DNA from: Candidatus Peribacteria bacterium
GTDB lineage: Bacteria > Patescibacteriota > Gracilibacteria > Peribacterales > Peribacteraceae
Length of the DNA stretch: 64,000 nt
Reading direction: 5' to 3'
NCBI GenBank assembly: GCA_023245935.1
Contig: JAHFJM010000002.1
Span: 135,085-199,084 of the forward strand
Part shown: in pieces, positions 40,362 to 48,312 of the stretch
Layout: every line of letters starts with the position of its first letter
Position numbering within the stretch: position 1 is the stretch's first letter
Made by a program: the position numbers and the translations under genes
Notes under the pieces: model-generated
Told to the model about the DNA's origin: nothing
The model's database searches: none
Seen by the model: only the letters and a program-made list of their open reading frames with translations

Positions 40362-43300
40362 ATGTTTGATTCAGTAGACCCTCGGCAACGTTTCCCCGAT
40401 CTCGAACTCGGGATCCTCAAGTACTGGAGAGAGGAAGACACCTTCAAGCGCTCGATGAAACGCCGTGAAAAAGGCGAAGTCTTCAGCTTCTACGACGGTC
40501 CGCCGTTCGCCACCGGTCTCCCTCACTACGGCCACATTCTTGCCGGAACGATCAAAGACGTCATCCCCCGCTACCAGACGATGCGCGGGAAGCATGTTCG
40601 TCGCCGCTTCGGCTGGGACTGCCACGGGCTTCCGGTTGAAAATGAGATCGAGAAAGAACATGGGCTCAAGAGCAAGAAAGACATCGAAGCGCTCGGCATC
40701 GCAAAATTCAACGATCTCTGCCGAGGCGCAGTCCAGCGCTACACGAAAGAATGGAAGAACACGGTCGAGCGGCTCGGTCGCTGGGTCGATATGGATCACG
40801 ACTACCGAACGATGGACCCCGAGTACATGGAGAGCATCTGGTGGGTGTTCAAGCAGCTGCATACGCAGGGCTTGATCTACGAAGGACACAAACCGATGCA
40901 CGTCTGCCCGCGGTGCCAGACACCACTGTCGAATTTTGAGGTCACGCAAGGCTACAAAGACATTCAGGATTATTCGGTGACGGCGATGTTCGAACTGAGC
41001 GATGAGCTGAGAGCTGTGAGCGATGAGGAAAAAAAATCCCCTCAAAGCTCAAAGCTCAAAGCTCAAAGCTGCTATGTGCTTGCCTGGACAACCACAGGTT
41101 GGACACTCCCCGGAAACTTATTTCTCGCTGTGCATCCTGAAACAACCTATGTCACGGTGAAACACGACGGAAAGAAATTTATCGTTGCGAAAGAACTAGC
41201 GGAGAAAGTCTTTGCGAAGAAAGACTACAAAATCGAAAGTGAGCAGTTGGGGAAAGAACTTGTTGGGCTCACGTATAAGCCGCTCTTCCCCTACTTCGCC
41301 GAAGCCTATAAGGAGAAAGCCTTCCGGATCGTCGCAGGGGATTTCGTCACGACGACCGACGGTACCGGCATCGTGCACATCGCCACCGGCTACGGTGATG
41401 ACGACTTTCAGGTCGGACAGCGGGAGAAAGTCGGCGTGCTGCAACATGTAGACATCGACGGCACGTTCAAGAAAGAAGTAATCGATTTTGCCGGCAAAGA
41501 TGCAAAGCCGAAAGATGATCATCAAAGCGGAGACAAAATGATCGCGAAGTGGCTCAAAACTCACGGAAAACTCTTCGCATCGGAAAGCTTCAGTCACAGC
41601 TACCCGCACTGCTGGCGGTGCGACTCCCCTCTCCTCAACTATGCGACAAGCTCATGGTTTGTGGCAGTCGAGAAGATCAAAGAGAAGATGCTCGAAGCGA
41701 ATGCAAAAACCGAGTGGGTTCCAAGTCACATCAGAGACGGTCGTTTCGGCAAATGGCTCGAAGGCGCGAGAGATTGGGCGATCAGCCGTAATCGCTACTG
41801 GGGAACACCGCTCCCGATCTGGAGGAATACCATCACGGGGGAACTGGACGTGATCGGGTCGAGAGATGAACTCGCGGCGAAAGCACCGGAACGTTTCACG
41901 AAAGTGATCCTCGCGAGGCATGCGGAGAGCCAAGGCAACGTCGATAAAATTTACCAGGGCGTCGTTCCCGGAACGTCACTAACGGAAACGGGGGAGAAGC
42001 AGGCAGCGGAACTTGCGGGCGCCATCCACAAAAGTCACAACGAAAGTTTGCCACTCAAGACCATCTACTGTTCGCCTCTCCAAAGGACACAACAAACAGC
42101 ACGAGCGATCGCCGAAAAAACCGGAGCAACCGTCGTGATCGATGAACGTCTGCGCGAAGTGGAGTTTGGGGAGTACGAAGGGAAGCACATCGACTTCGAC
42201 GACCTCACGTTCATTCGCGAGCGCAGAGCGCACAAGCTCGAGAAGGGGCAGGTCGAGAGCATCTTCCACTTTCACGGGATGGAAACGTGGGCATCGGCAC
42301 AACTCCGTCTCGATGCGTTCTTCGATGCGATTCTTCCGAAGCACCGGGGCGAAACGATCGCAGTCGTGACGCATGCCGATCTCGTGATGAACGCGACCCA
42401 CACCTTCACAGGAACCGATCCGCATAAAATCGTCCATCAGCCGTACCCCGACACGGCATCGCAGAGAACGTTTTTCTGGGATCATGAGAGAGAAGCGCAG
42501 ATGGATCTGCACAAGGAAACGGTGGACGAGATACAGTGGAAAAGTGCGAAAGTGGAAAGTGGAAAGTCCGTAGAGCTCACGCTCGTGCGGCATGGGGAGA
42601 CTGACTTAAACAAGCAGAACATCGTGCAGGGATCGGAGATTGATGCAGTCCTGAACAAGATCGGGAAAGAGCAAGCGAAGAAAGCCGGAGAGGGACTGAA
42701 GGGGCAATCGTTCGACATCATTCTTTCGTCGCACATGAAACGAGCGGTGGAAACCGCAAAAATCATCGCAAAAGAAATCGGTATCCCATACGGGAGCGGT
42801 CATGACATCTTCCGTGAGCGTGACCTCGGCACATGGACGGGGCAAGCGATCGACGATGTCCTTGCGAAGCATGCGAAAGGCGCTCCGAAAGGCTGCAAAC
42901 CGGCTTTCCTGAAGAAGACTCCGGAGAATGGAGAATCATTCGAACAATTCCTGGAACGGGCAAAGAAAGCTCATGATTGGCTGCTGAAAGAATATGCAGG
43001 AAAGAAAGTTCTCCTCGTCGCACATGGAGGGTTCAACCGTGCGCTCATCATGGCGACGAAGAATCTTCCCTACGACGTCGTCGCGAAAATGGAGCCGAAG
43101 AATGCTCAAGTAGATGCACTCACACTCTCACCGCAGATGCGCAGGATCGAAGAAGTCCTCGACTGCTGGTTCGAGTCGGGTTCCATGCCCTACGCGCAGG
43201 AGCATTTCCCGTTCGAAGGACGAAGCAGCAAGCCCGATATTCCCGCAGGCTTCCCCGCTGACTTCATCGCCGAAGGATTGGATCAGACACGCGGCTGGTT

Positions 43301-44729
43301 CTACACGCTCACCGTGCTCAGCACCGCACTTTTCAACTGTCCCGCATTCAGGCACTGCATCGTAAACGGCATCGTGCTCGCGGAAGACGGGAAGAAGATG
43401 AGCAAGCGACTGAAGAACTACCCCGAGCCGACGGAAGTGGCAAAACGTCACGGAGCCGACGCGGTGCGTTTCGCACTCATGAGCTCGCCTGCCGTGCGCG
43501 GAGAAGATCTTCGTTTCTCCGAGAAACTGATCGAGGAAACCGTGCGCTCGCTCCTGCTGCCGCTCTGGAACGCGTATCGCCTCTTCGTCACCTACGCGAA
43601 TGCGGCAGACTGGAAACCTTCGCTGGATTTTTCGCTGAAGAATTCGCAGTCGAAGCACCTGCTCGACCGCTGGATCGTGCTCAAAACCCAGACGCTCGTG
43701 AACAATATGACGACGGAACTCGACGGTTATGATCTTTCGGCAACGTGCGCGCACCTCACGGATTCGATCGACGATCTGACGAACTGGTACGTTCGCCTGA
43801 GCCGCAGACGTCTTTCGGGGAAAGAAGAAGAGCAAAAAGACCTGCCGGCCGAAGCCTCCTCAGAGGCGCAGGCTGGAGCACTCGACACGCTCTACCGCGT
43901 TCTGCTTGCGAACGCACAGCTCCTCGCTCCGTTCTGCCCCTTCATCTCGGAAGCTATCTACATGAACCTCGTGAGCGAGGAACACGGATCGATTCACTTC
44001 ACGGACTGGCCACAGTCAGTCGAAATCAGTGCGGATGACAAGAAGATTCTCACGCACATGGATAATACGCGCAGCGTCGTGACGCTCGGACTGAAACTCC
44101 GAAGTGATGCAAAGGTCGCTGTTCGCACGCCGCTCACATCCGTCACAGTTGCCCTTACACCGAACGAAAGCGGGCAGATCATCAAGGAGTTGATCGCAGA
44201 GGAACTGAACGTGAAGCAGGTGATCGATATTGTGGATGCCGCCTCCATTGCCGATCGCATCCTCCAGATCGACGCACGCAAAGCCGGTCCACGTTTCGGC
44301 GGCAAGGTGCAGGAGCTCATCAAAGCAGGCAAGGAGGGAAAGTTCGAAGAGAAAGACGGCGTGATCTCCGTGATGGGCGAAGCGCTGAAGCCCGAAGAAG
44401 CGTCGATCGTCTACCGATCGAAAGAAGGCAAGAACGTCGCAGCCGACCGCGGCATCGTCGTCAGTCTCGATACGACGCTCACAGATGCGCTGACACTCGA
44501 AGGGCAGGCACGCGAGCTGATCCATGCGATACAGGTGCTCCGAAAAGATGCGGGGCTGGAATTCACCGACAAAATCGCGCTCACTCTCACGGGAGCCGAA
44601 AAAATCCTCAGCGCACATCAGGATCTGATCCTGCAGGAGACGAAAGCAACGCTTGCCACGAATAAAGGGAAAAAAGAAACAGTTGAGATCGATGGAATAG
44701 CGATTGTGATTCAGTTTGCAAAAAACTAA
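40362..44729 (+). CDS. ileS: isoleucine--tRNA ligase with two inserted histidine-phosphatase domains
   Basis: Charges tRNA-Ile. Class I motifs are intact: FATGLPHYGHIL (HIGH) near residue 55, editing motif WTTTGWTLPGN near 245, ISRNRYWGTPLPIW near 480, DCWFESGSMPYAQEHF near 930 and KKMSKRLKNYP near 1012. The wording matches the eukaryote-like (mupirocin-tolerant) IleRS group. About 410 residues (511-920) that do not belong to IleRS sit between RYWG and DCWFESG. They form two histidine-phosphatase/phosphoglycerate-mutase domains. The first has LARHAESQGN, PLQRTQQTA, REVEFGEYEG and VVTHADL; the second LVRHGETDLN, MKRAVETA, RERDLGTWTG and LVAHGGFNR. Both keep the catalytic His-Arg-His set. Without them the protein is about 1045 residues, normal. 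Repeat-coded loops occur at residues ~213-236, ~728-737 and ~1162-1172. Confidence 0.95.
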   Translation: MFDSVDPRQRFPDLELGILKYWREEDTFKRSMKRREKGEVFSFYDGPPFATGLPHYGHILAGTIKDVIPRYQTMRGKHVRRRFGWDCHGLPVENEIEKEHGLKSKKDIEALGIAKFNDLCRGAVQRYTKEWKNTVERLGRWVDMDHDYRTMDPEYMESIWWVFKQLHTQGLIYEGHKPMHVCPRCQTPLSNFEVTQGYKDIQDYSVTAMFELSDELRAVSDEEKKSPQSSKLKAQSCYVLAWTTTGWTLPGNLFLAVHPETTYVTVKHDGKKFIVAKELAEKVFAKKDYKIESEQLGKELVGLTYKPLFPYFAEAYKEKAFRIVAGDFVTTTDGTGIVHIATGYGDDDFQVGQREKVGVLQHVDIDGTFKKEVIDFAGKDAKPKDDHQSGDKMIAKWLKTHGKLFASESFSHSYPHCWRCDSPLLNYATSSWFVAVEKIKEKMLEANAKTEWVPSHIRDGRFGKWLEGARDWAISRNRYWGTPLPIWRNTITGELDVIGSRDELAAKAPERFTKVILARHAESQGNVDKIYQGVVPGTSLTETGEKQAAELAGAIHKSHNESLPLKTIYCSPLQRTQQTARAIAEKTGATVVIDERLREVEFGEYEGKHIDFDDLTFIRERRAHKLEKGQVESIFHFHGMETWASAQLRLDAFFDAILPKHRGETIAVVTHADLVMNATHTFTGTDPHKIVHQPYPDTASQRTFFWDHEREAQMDLHKETVDEIQWKSAKVESGKSVELTLVRHGETDLNKQNIVQGSEIDAVLNKIGKEQAKKAGEGLKGQSFDIILSSHMKRAVETAKIIAKEIGIPYGSGHDIFRERDLGTWTGQAIDDVLAKHAKGAPKGCKPAFLKKTPENGESFEQFLERAKKAHDWLLKEYAGKKVLLVAHGGFNRALIMATKNLPYDVVAKMEPKNAQVDALTLSPQMRRIEEVLDCWFESGSMPYAQEHFPFEGRSSKPDIPAGFPADFIAEGLDQTRGWFYTLTVLSTALFNCPAFRHCIVNGIVLAEDGKKMSKRLKNYPEPTEVAKRHGADAVRFALMSSPAVRGEDLRFSEKLIEETVRSLLLPLWNAYRLFVTYANAADWKPSLDFSLKNSQSKHLLDRWIVLKTQTLVNNMTTELDGYDLSATCAHLTDSIDDLTNWYVRLSRRRLSGKEEEQKDLPAEASSEAQAGALDTLYRVLLANAQLLAPFCPFISEAIYMNLVSEEHGSIHFTDWPQSVEISADDKKILTHMDNTRSVVTLGLKLRSDAKVAVRTPLTSVTVALTPNESGQIIKELIAEELNVKQVIDIVDAASIADRILQIDARKAGPRFGGKVQELIKAGKEGKFEEKDGVISVMGEALKPEEASIVYRSKEGKNVAADRGIVVSLDTTLTDALTLEGQARELIHAIQVLRKDAGLEFTDKIALTLTGAEKILSAHQDLILQETKATLATNKGKKETVEIDGIAIVIQFAKN
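41041..41068. repeat. heptanucleotide array in ileS
   Basis: Four exact CTCAAAG units encoding QSSKLKAQS, inserted just before the editing-domain motif WTTTGWTLP. It is preceded by GAGCTGAGAGCTGTGAGCGA plus TGAGG, similar to the spacer beside the uvrA array. Confidence 0.9.
42540..42568. repeat. heptanucleotide array between the two phosphatase domains
   Basis: GAAAGTG units (42548-42554, 42555-42561, then GAAAGTC), preceded by a GAAAAGTGC variant. They encode the linker KSAKVESGKS joining the two inserted domains. Confidence 0.8.
43843..43884. repeat. palindromic repeat in frame in the ileS C-terminal domain
   Basis: CTGCCGGCCGAAGC, a 10-base loop and GCGCAGGCTGGAG encode LPAEASSEAQAGAL. 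A close copy in reverse orientation lies just after ileS (44737-44768). Confidence 0.65.
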
Positions 44730-44736
44730 TTCCCCA

Positions 44737-44768
44737 GCCTTCGCTCCTGCAAGAGCTTCGGCCGGCAA
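44737..44768. repeat. palindromic repeat after ileS
   Basis: CCAGCCTTCGCTCCTGCAAG followed by AGCTTCGGCCGG folds into a hairpin. It is the same family as the copy inside ileS and could serve as terminator between ileS and the next gene. Confidence 0.6.
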
Positions 44769-44782
44769 GCCATTCTCCATCT

Positions 44783-45166
44783 ATGCTAAACCTTTCACTT
44801 CCGCTTCGGCTCGCACTGAACGCACTCCTGAATTCGATTCTCGCGTACGGTCTGGATGCGTTCTTCCCGCAGTACATCACGATTTTCGGCGGAGCCGGAG
44901 CGTTCGTCATCATCGGAAGCTTGCTGACATTGATGAACTTCTTCCTGCGACCGCTTTTGAAAATCGTCACCTTCCCACTACACCTCCTCTTCACGCTCTT
45001 CACGACGATTTTCGTGAACGTCTTCTTCCTCTTCGTCGTCTATCAGATCGCACTGAAGATGGATCCGAACATCATCGCAGTCACGATCACGGGAGGCACG
45101 ACGGGCTGGCTGACCATCGGTCTCTCGATCGGGATCGCGAACTGGGTGATGAAACATGTCCTCTAG
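44783..45166 (+). CDS. YvlD/phage-holin-like membrane protein, 127 aa
   Basis: Four hydrophobic helices: residues about 5-28, 36-57 (GAGAFVIIGSLLTLMNFF), 63-90 and 100-125. The phrases LLTLMNFFLRPLLKIVTFP and GWLTIGLSIGIANWVM match the YvlD / superfamily IV phage holin family. The role is unknown; bacterial members are chromosomal envelope proteins rather than true holins. A CATTCT box six bases before ATG 44783 fits the leaderless pattern weakly. Confidence 0.85.
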   Translation: MLNLSLPLRLALNALLNSILAYGLDAFFPQYITIFGGAGAFVIIGSLLTLMNFFLRPLLKIVTFPLHLLFTLFTTIFVNVFFLFVVYQIALKMDPNIIAVTITGGTTGWLTIGLSIGIANWVMKHVL

Positions 45167-45356
45167 TCGTTCGTCTTCTGGTATACTGAAGTTTCGTTGT
45201 TCTCTGAAATCTCAGGCATTAGCCCTTTTCTCGTTCGACCGAGCTCCGCAACGAATCTGGAAGCATGGCCGCAGTACCAAGCGCTTCGCGCTGGTACACG
45301 GCCCAGTATCTTCGGCTTCACGCTTCGCTGCGCTCGCGCTCAGCTCGAATTCAACT
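45167..45356 (+). promoter_or_regulatory. region upstream of tmRNA: extended -10 promoter and repeats
   Basis: TGGTATACT (45179-45187) is an extended -10 element. The 160 bases after it hold a GTACCAAGCGC/GCGCTGGTAC hairpin (45275-45298) and a CGCTTCGCTGCGCTCGCGCT repeat, and no gene. They would form a tmRNA precursor leader, removed by RNase P. Confidence 0.45.
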
Positions 45357-45757
45357 GGGGATGACAGGCTTCGACAGCGTGATTCTATGTTGTTCGAGTC
45401 CCGATCCGGGATAGTTACGGTTCCCGATACCCACTGTAGCAAACCATAAATGCAAACACTGCATTCCGCAAAGCTGCCGAGGCCGGTGAGGCTCTTGTCG
45501 CAAGACTGAGCCCCGTTCTCGCCTTTGCCTAAGTCCGATTCACTTCGGACACGTTTCCCCGTTGATCCTCGCTGGATGGGTGAAACGTCACTAGCGAGGT
45601 TGGATTCCGACTGACGTGACGGACTCCTGACCAAAGCGTCAACTCTCTTCGCCCGTTTCTGTTTCTCTTCGAGGGCTGAAGAAAACAAGAGGAACATGAT
45701 CGTACAGACCTTCGGCATACACGTTGGACCCGGGTTCAACTCCCGGCATCTCCACCA
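45357..45757 (+). ncRNA. ssrA: transfer-messenger RNA
   Basis: A 401-nt tmRNA for ribosome rescue. The 5' end GGGGATGACAGGCTTCGACA pairs with the 3' end CATCTCC-ACCA to make the Ala-type acceptor stem, here with G3:U70. The T arm has GGGTTCAACTCCC and CCA is encoded. The tag frame starts with GCA at 45452 and stops at TAA 45530-45532, giving 26 residues that begin ANTAFRKAAEAGEAL and end SPVLAFA. That is long and ends in LAFA rather than the common ALAA. Pseudoknot-forming segments follow the tag (45532-45700). Confidence 0.95.
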
Positions 45758-45795
45758 AACATATCTTTCTGCTACAATGACTCTCCGTCACCACG

Positions 45796-46092
45796 ATGCC
45801 TATGTTCAAAAGAATTCTCCGCATCGCCATCATCGTTGAACTTCTTCTGCTCATCGGTTTTCTGCCGACGCTCTTCAATCCGAACGCTCATCTCTATGGA
45901 GGACTCGGAGGTGGTTGGGACTGGTCGCCGTGGGGTTTTGTCGGTCCCATGGCAGGTTTGATGTTTGTCACGGGTTTTGGTATCGATGTCGCGGCGAGGA
46001 AGATTAGAAATCCCGTTCTCCGAACGATCGTCGTTGTCGCGCTCGTCGTGGCACTCGCCTCCGTGTGGGCAATGATTGTAAGGAGCGAGTAG
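45796..46092 (+). CDS. small membrane protein, 98 aa
   Basis: Three hydrophobic helices: residues about 8-27 (ILRIAIIVELLLLIGFLP), 47-65 and 73-93. A glycine/tryptophan-rich loop (YGGLGGGWDWSPWGFVGP) lies between the first two. No family recognised. A TACAAT box lies 16 bases before the ATG, just beyond the 3' end of tmRNA. Confidence 0.72.
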   Translation: MPMFKRILRIAIIVELLLLIGFLPTLFNPNAHLYGGLGGGWDWSPWGFVGPMAGLMFVTGFGIDVAARKIRNPVLRTIVVVALVVALASVWAMIVRSE

Positions 46093-46152
46093 GCGATGGA
46101 TGCAGGCAACAGAAATAACCTTGCACTCTGTACGTCTATACTGAACAAGCTT

Positions 46153-46677
46153 ATGTCACCCATCCGCTTCACAGCCACGCCCTTCACCATCGGCTCAACA
46201 ACCATTCTCAGATTACCGAAGGATGCAAGTGTGAAGCTTCCGTCACGAGGCATGTCGATGGTCGAGGGAACGATCAACGGTTCAGGTTTCGTGATACCGC
46301 TTGAACCGGATGGCAGAGGAAGCCATTGGTTTAAGGTCGAGAAAGCTATGCGTGCGAGCGCAGGAAAACCCATGACACTGGCGATTGAACTGGTTGAGCA
46401 GTGGTCGGAACCCGCAGTACCGGCGGACATCAAGAAAGGTCTACAAACCGTTCCGCAGGCGCAGAAACTCTGGAAAGAGATCACGCCTATGGCGCGGTGG
46501 GATTGGATACGCTGGATTCGATCGACCAATAATCCGGACACTCGCAAGAAAAGGATCATCGTCGCGTGCTCGAAGCTCAGGTCCGGCATGCGAAGACCGT
46601 GCTGCTTTAACCGCAGCATGTGTACCGAACCAACTGTGTCGAAGAATGGTGTGCTGATTGATCCGACGCAGGACTAA
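46153..46677 (+). CDS. DUF1905 / YdeI-type protein, 174 aa
   Basis: Residues about 3-85 read as DUF1905 (FTATPFTIGSTTILRLPKDA, GFVIPLEPDGRGSHWFKVEK). Residues about 95-160 match the YdeI/OmpD-associated C-terminal domain (VPADIKKGLQTVPQAQKLW, ARWDWIRWIRSTNNPDTRKK). Family members are small cytoplasmic proteins of poorly defined function, some linked to bacteriocin or peptide tolerance. Start at ATG 46153 (MSPIRFTATP), after a TATACT box ten bases upstream. Confidence 0.82.
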   Translation: MSPIRFTATPFTIGSTTILRLPKDASVKLPSRGMSMVEGTINGSGFVIPLEPDGRGSHWFKVEKAMRASAGKPMTLAIELVEQWSEPAVPADIKKGLQTVPQAQKLWKEITPMARWDWIRWIRSTNNPDTRKKRIIVACSKLRSGMRRPCCFNRSMCTEPTVSKNGVLIDPTQD

Positions 46678-46706
46678 CCCACCATTCGACTCTTCCCTGT
46701 CTTTTA

Positions 46707-47726
46707 TTATTTCCCCACTCTCTCAACCCAAAAACGGACAGTTTCGTTCATATTCGTTGGAATAATTTTGATATGAGGATGCCTGTTTTTAAAGACCCGA
46801 AATATTTCATCCGCAAATGCCTGACCTATCGTCGGGACTTGATCAAAATCAAGAATAATCGATTTAAACTTCTCGAGCCCTGAAAGCACTCTCCTAGCTT
46901 GTGAACGGGAGACATGAACCGTACCAAGTGTATAAAGTTTGATCTGAATTTCCGTCTTATCAAATCCATACTCCGAAGGATCCGTCTGATATTCTTTAAA
47001 TAGATCGCTCAGATGTTTCTGCGAACTGCACGCGATTTGAAAAAACACCTTTGTTCCTCTTTTTGACGGCTTTGCCTCTTCGATGAAAATATCTTTCACG
47101 ACATTGTCGATGATGAGTTTTTGACCAAAGCTCTCGAGACTGAAAACATCCGCAACTTTTGACGTAAAGAAAATTCCCTCGCCGGAATGCGCCTGAGGCT
47201 GCGTCGTCGTTTTCCCTTTCAGTAGATCCTGTATTGCCTCCAATTCGCTCTTTAAGTGTCGCTTCTGCATGACATTTCTAAACACCCCTATGCCAAAATC
47301 GTTGATCCAAAAAAGAAGAGTATCCCCTCTCTTTTCGACTACCACTTCAATATTTTCAGATTGCGAATGTTCGATCGCATTATTCAACATCTCCGAAAAC
47401 GCATACTCAAACATACTGCGAAGATTTTCGGGCAAAGACTCTCGAAATTGGGCTCTTCCTTCCACGTCTTCCAGAACTTTGTGCTCAGCCAAATTATGAT
47501 TACTGAATCTTTTATTAAATTTCCACGTCACGCGACCTGCATATTTTGGAAGTACATAGGAAGCTCCTCGTGTAGATCCAAGTTTCATCAAAACACCTTC
47601 CTGAACCAGTTCTCGTAGAATTCTTTGCGAATATTGCCTGCTGATTCCAAGTTCTTTGGCAACCGCTGTAGATCGGATTTCTCCTTCTTTGAGAGCAACC
47701 GATAGAATTGAGGCTTTCATATCCAT
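46707..47726 (-). CDS. winged-helix / HATPase / STAS-like (DUF4325) regulator
   Basis: A 339-residue three-domain protein. Residues about 3-60 are a winged helix (STAVAKELGISRQYSQRIL). Residues about 95-215 are a GHKL ATPase (EMLNNAIEHSQSENIEVVV as N box, WINDFGIGVF as G1 box, HSGEGIFFTSKV as G2). Residues about 260-335 are a STAS-like DUF4325 domain (SRSQARRVLSGLEKFKSIIL then DFDQVPTIGQAFADEIFRVF). This architecture suggests an anti-sigma/anti-anti-sigma-like switch joined to DNA binding. ATG 47726 lies six bases after a TACAAT box within an array of GTTTACAAT sites, so autoregulation is likely. Confidence 0.88.
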   Translation of the reverse strand: MDMKASILSVALKEGEIRSTAVAKELGISRQYSQRILRELVQEGVLMKLGSTRGASYVLPKYAGRVTWKFNKRFSNHNLAEHKVLEDVEGRAQFRESLPENLRSMFEYAFSEMLNNAIEHSQSENIEVVVEKRGDTLLFWINDFGIGVFRNVMQKRHLKSELEAIQDLLKGKTTTQPQAHSGEGIFFTSKVADVFSLESFGQKLIIDNVVKDIFIEEAKPSKRGTKVFFQIACSSQKHLSDLFKEYQTDPSEYGFDKTEIQIKLYTLGTVHVSRSQARRVLSGLEKFKSIILDFDQVPTIGQAFADEIFRVFKNRHPHIKIIPTNMNETVRFWVERVGK

Positions 47727-47732
47727 GTCACT

Positions 47733-47794
47733 ATTGTAAACTAAGTTTTTTTAATTGTAAACAGAATTGTAAACTAAGTTTTTTTGTTATAAAC
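47733..47794 (-). promoter_or_regulatory. promoter and GTTTACAAT operator array
   Basis: Four copies of GTTTACAAT (plus strand ATTGTAAAC at 47733, 47754 and 47766; variant GTTATAAAC at 47786), spaced 21, 12 and 20 bases, close to whole helical turns. The first supplies the -10 (TACAAT) and the second the -35 (TTTACA) with a 17-base spacer. The start codon follows after six bases. Two copies are followed by TAAGTTTTTTT, making a 20-base direct repeat. Confidence 0.8.
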
Positions 47795-47862
47795 AAATTA
47801 TCATCAAAGAAACAGCTTATTCTTGCTTCTCAAGCTCCTATTCCCCAATGTATACAATTTAT

Positions 47863-48285
47863 TCACCCACCGAACCTTCCATTCAGCAATCTTCCGTCCG
47901 GTGTCACCGTGAGCACCCGTGACGAATGATGGTGAAGAATCTCCCACACCGCACCATTCTTCTTCCAGAGGAACGAAAACCGCGCATCGAGCGGTTCGCG
48001 CGTACCACGTGGAGTATCCACGATGAACCGGTACACACCGCAATGCAGGTAACTCTCTTCGCTGACAGGAAGAACGTACTGCTCCAGAATGCTGACCGTC
48101 GGATGAAACGATCCGAAGAATTCGAAGTACTGCTGCGCTCCGGTGCGACTGCAGATCGTTTTTGTTTGCATGGTGGGCAGAAGCGTCAGGTTGTCGGCAT
48201 AGAGCGAAACAACCTGCAGAGGATCACCCGTCTGAAGAGCGCTGTCCCAGCGAGCGAAATTTGCTGTAGCGATTTCGGCGTTCAT
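47863..48285 (-). CDS. SnoaL/DUF4440-like protein, 140 aa
   Basis: A single NTF2-like (cone-shaped) domain. It has ANFARWDSALQTGDPLQVVS, LYADNLTLLPTM and a C-terminal ARFSFLWKKNGAVWEILHHH, the layout of the CaMKII-association-domain-like/SgcJ group. It may bind a small ligand or act as a dimerising domain; no enzymatic assignment is possible. ATG 48285 lies six bases after TATGCT (leaderless pattern). Confidence 0.85.
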   Translation of the reverse strand: MNAEIATANFARWDSALQTGDPLQVVSLYADNLTLLPTMQTKTICSRTGAQQYFEFFGSFHPTVSILEQYVLPVSEESYLHCGVYRFIVDTPRGTREPLDARFSFLWKKNGAVWEILHHHSSRVLTVTPDGRLLNGRFGG

Positions 48286-48312
48286 AAGAAGAGCATATGT
48301 GAAGAGTCCGCA

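Noticed and set aside
33898..41068. Regular repeats as a possible CRISPR array
   Set aside because: Units are 7 bases in direct tandem without spacers, inside coding frames; no cas genes are present.
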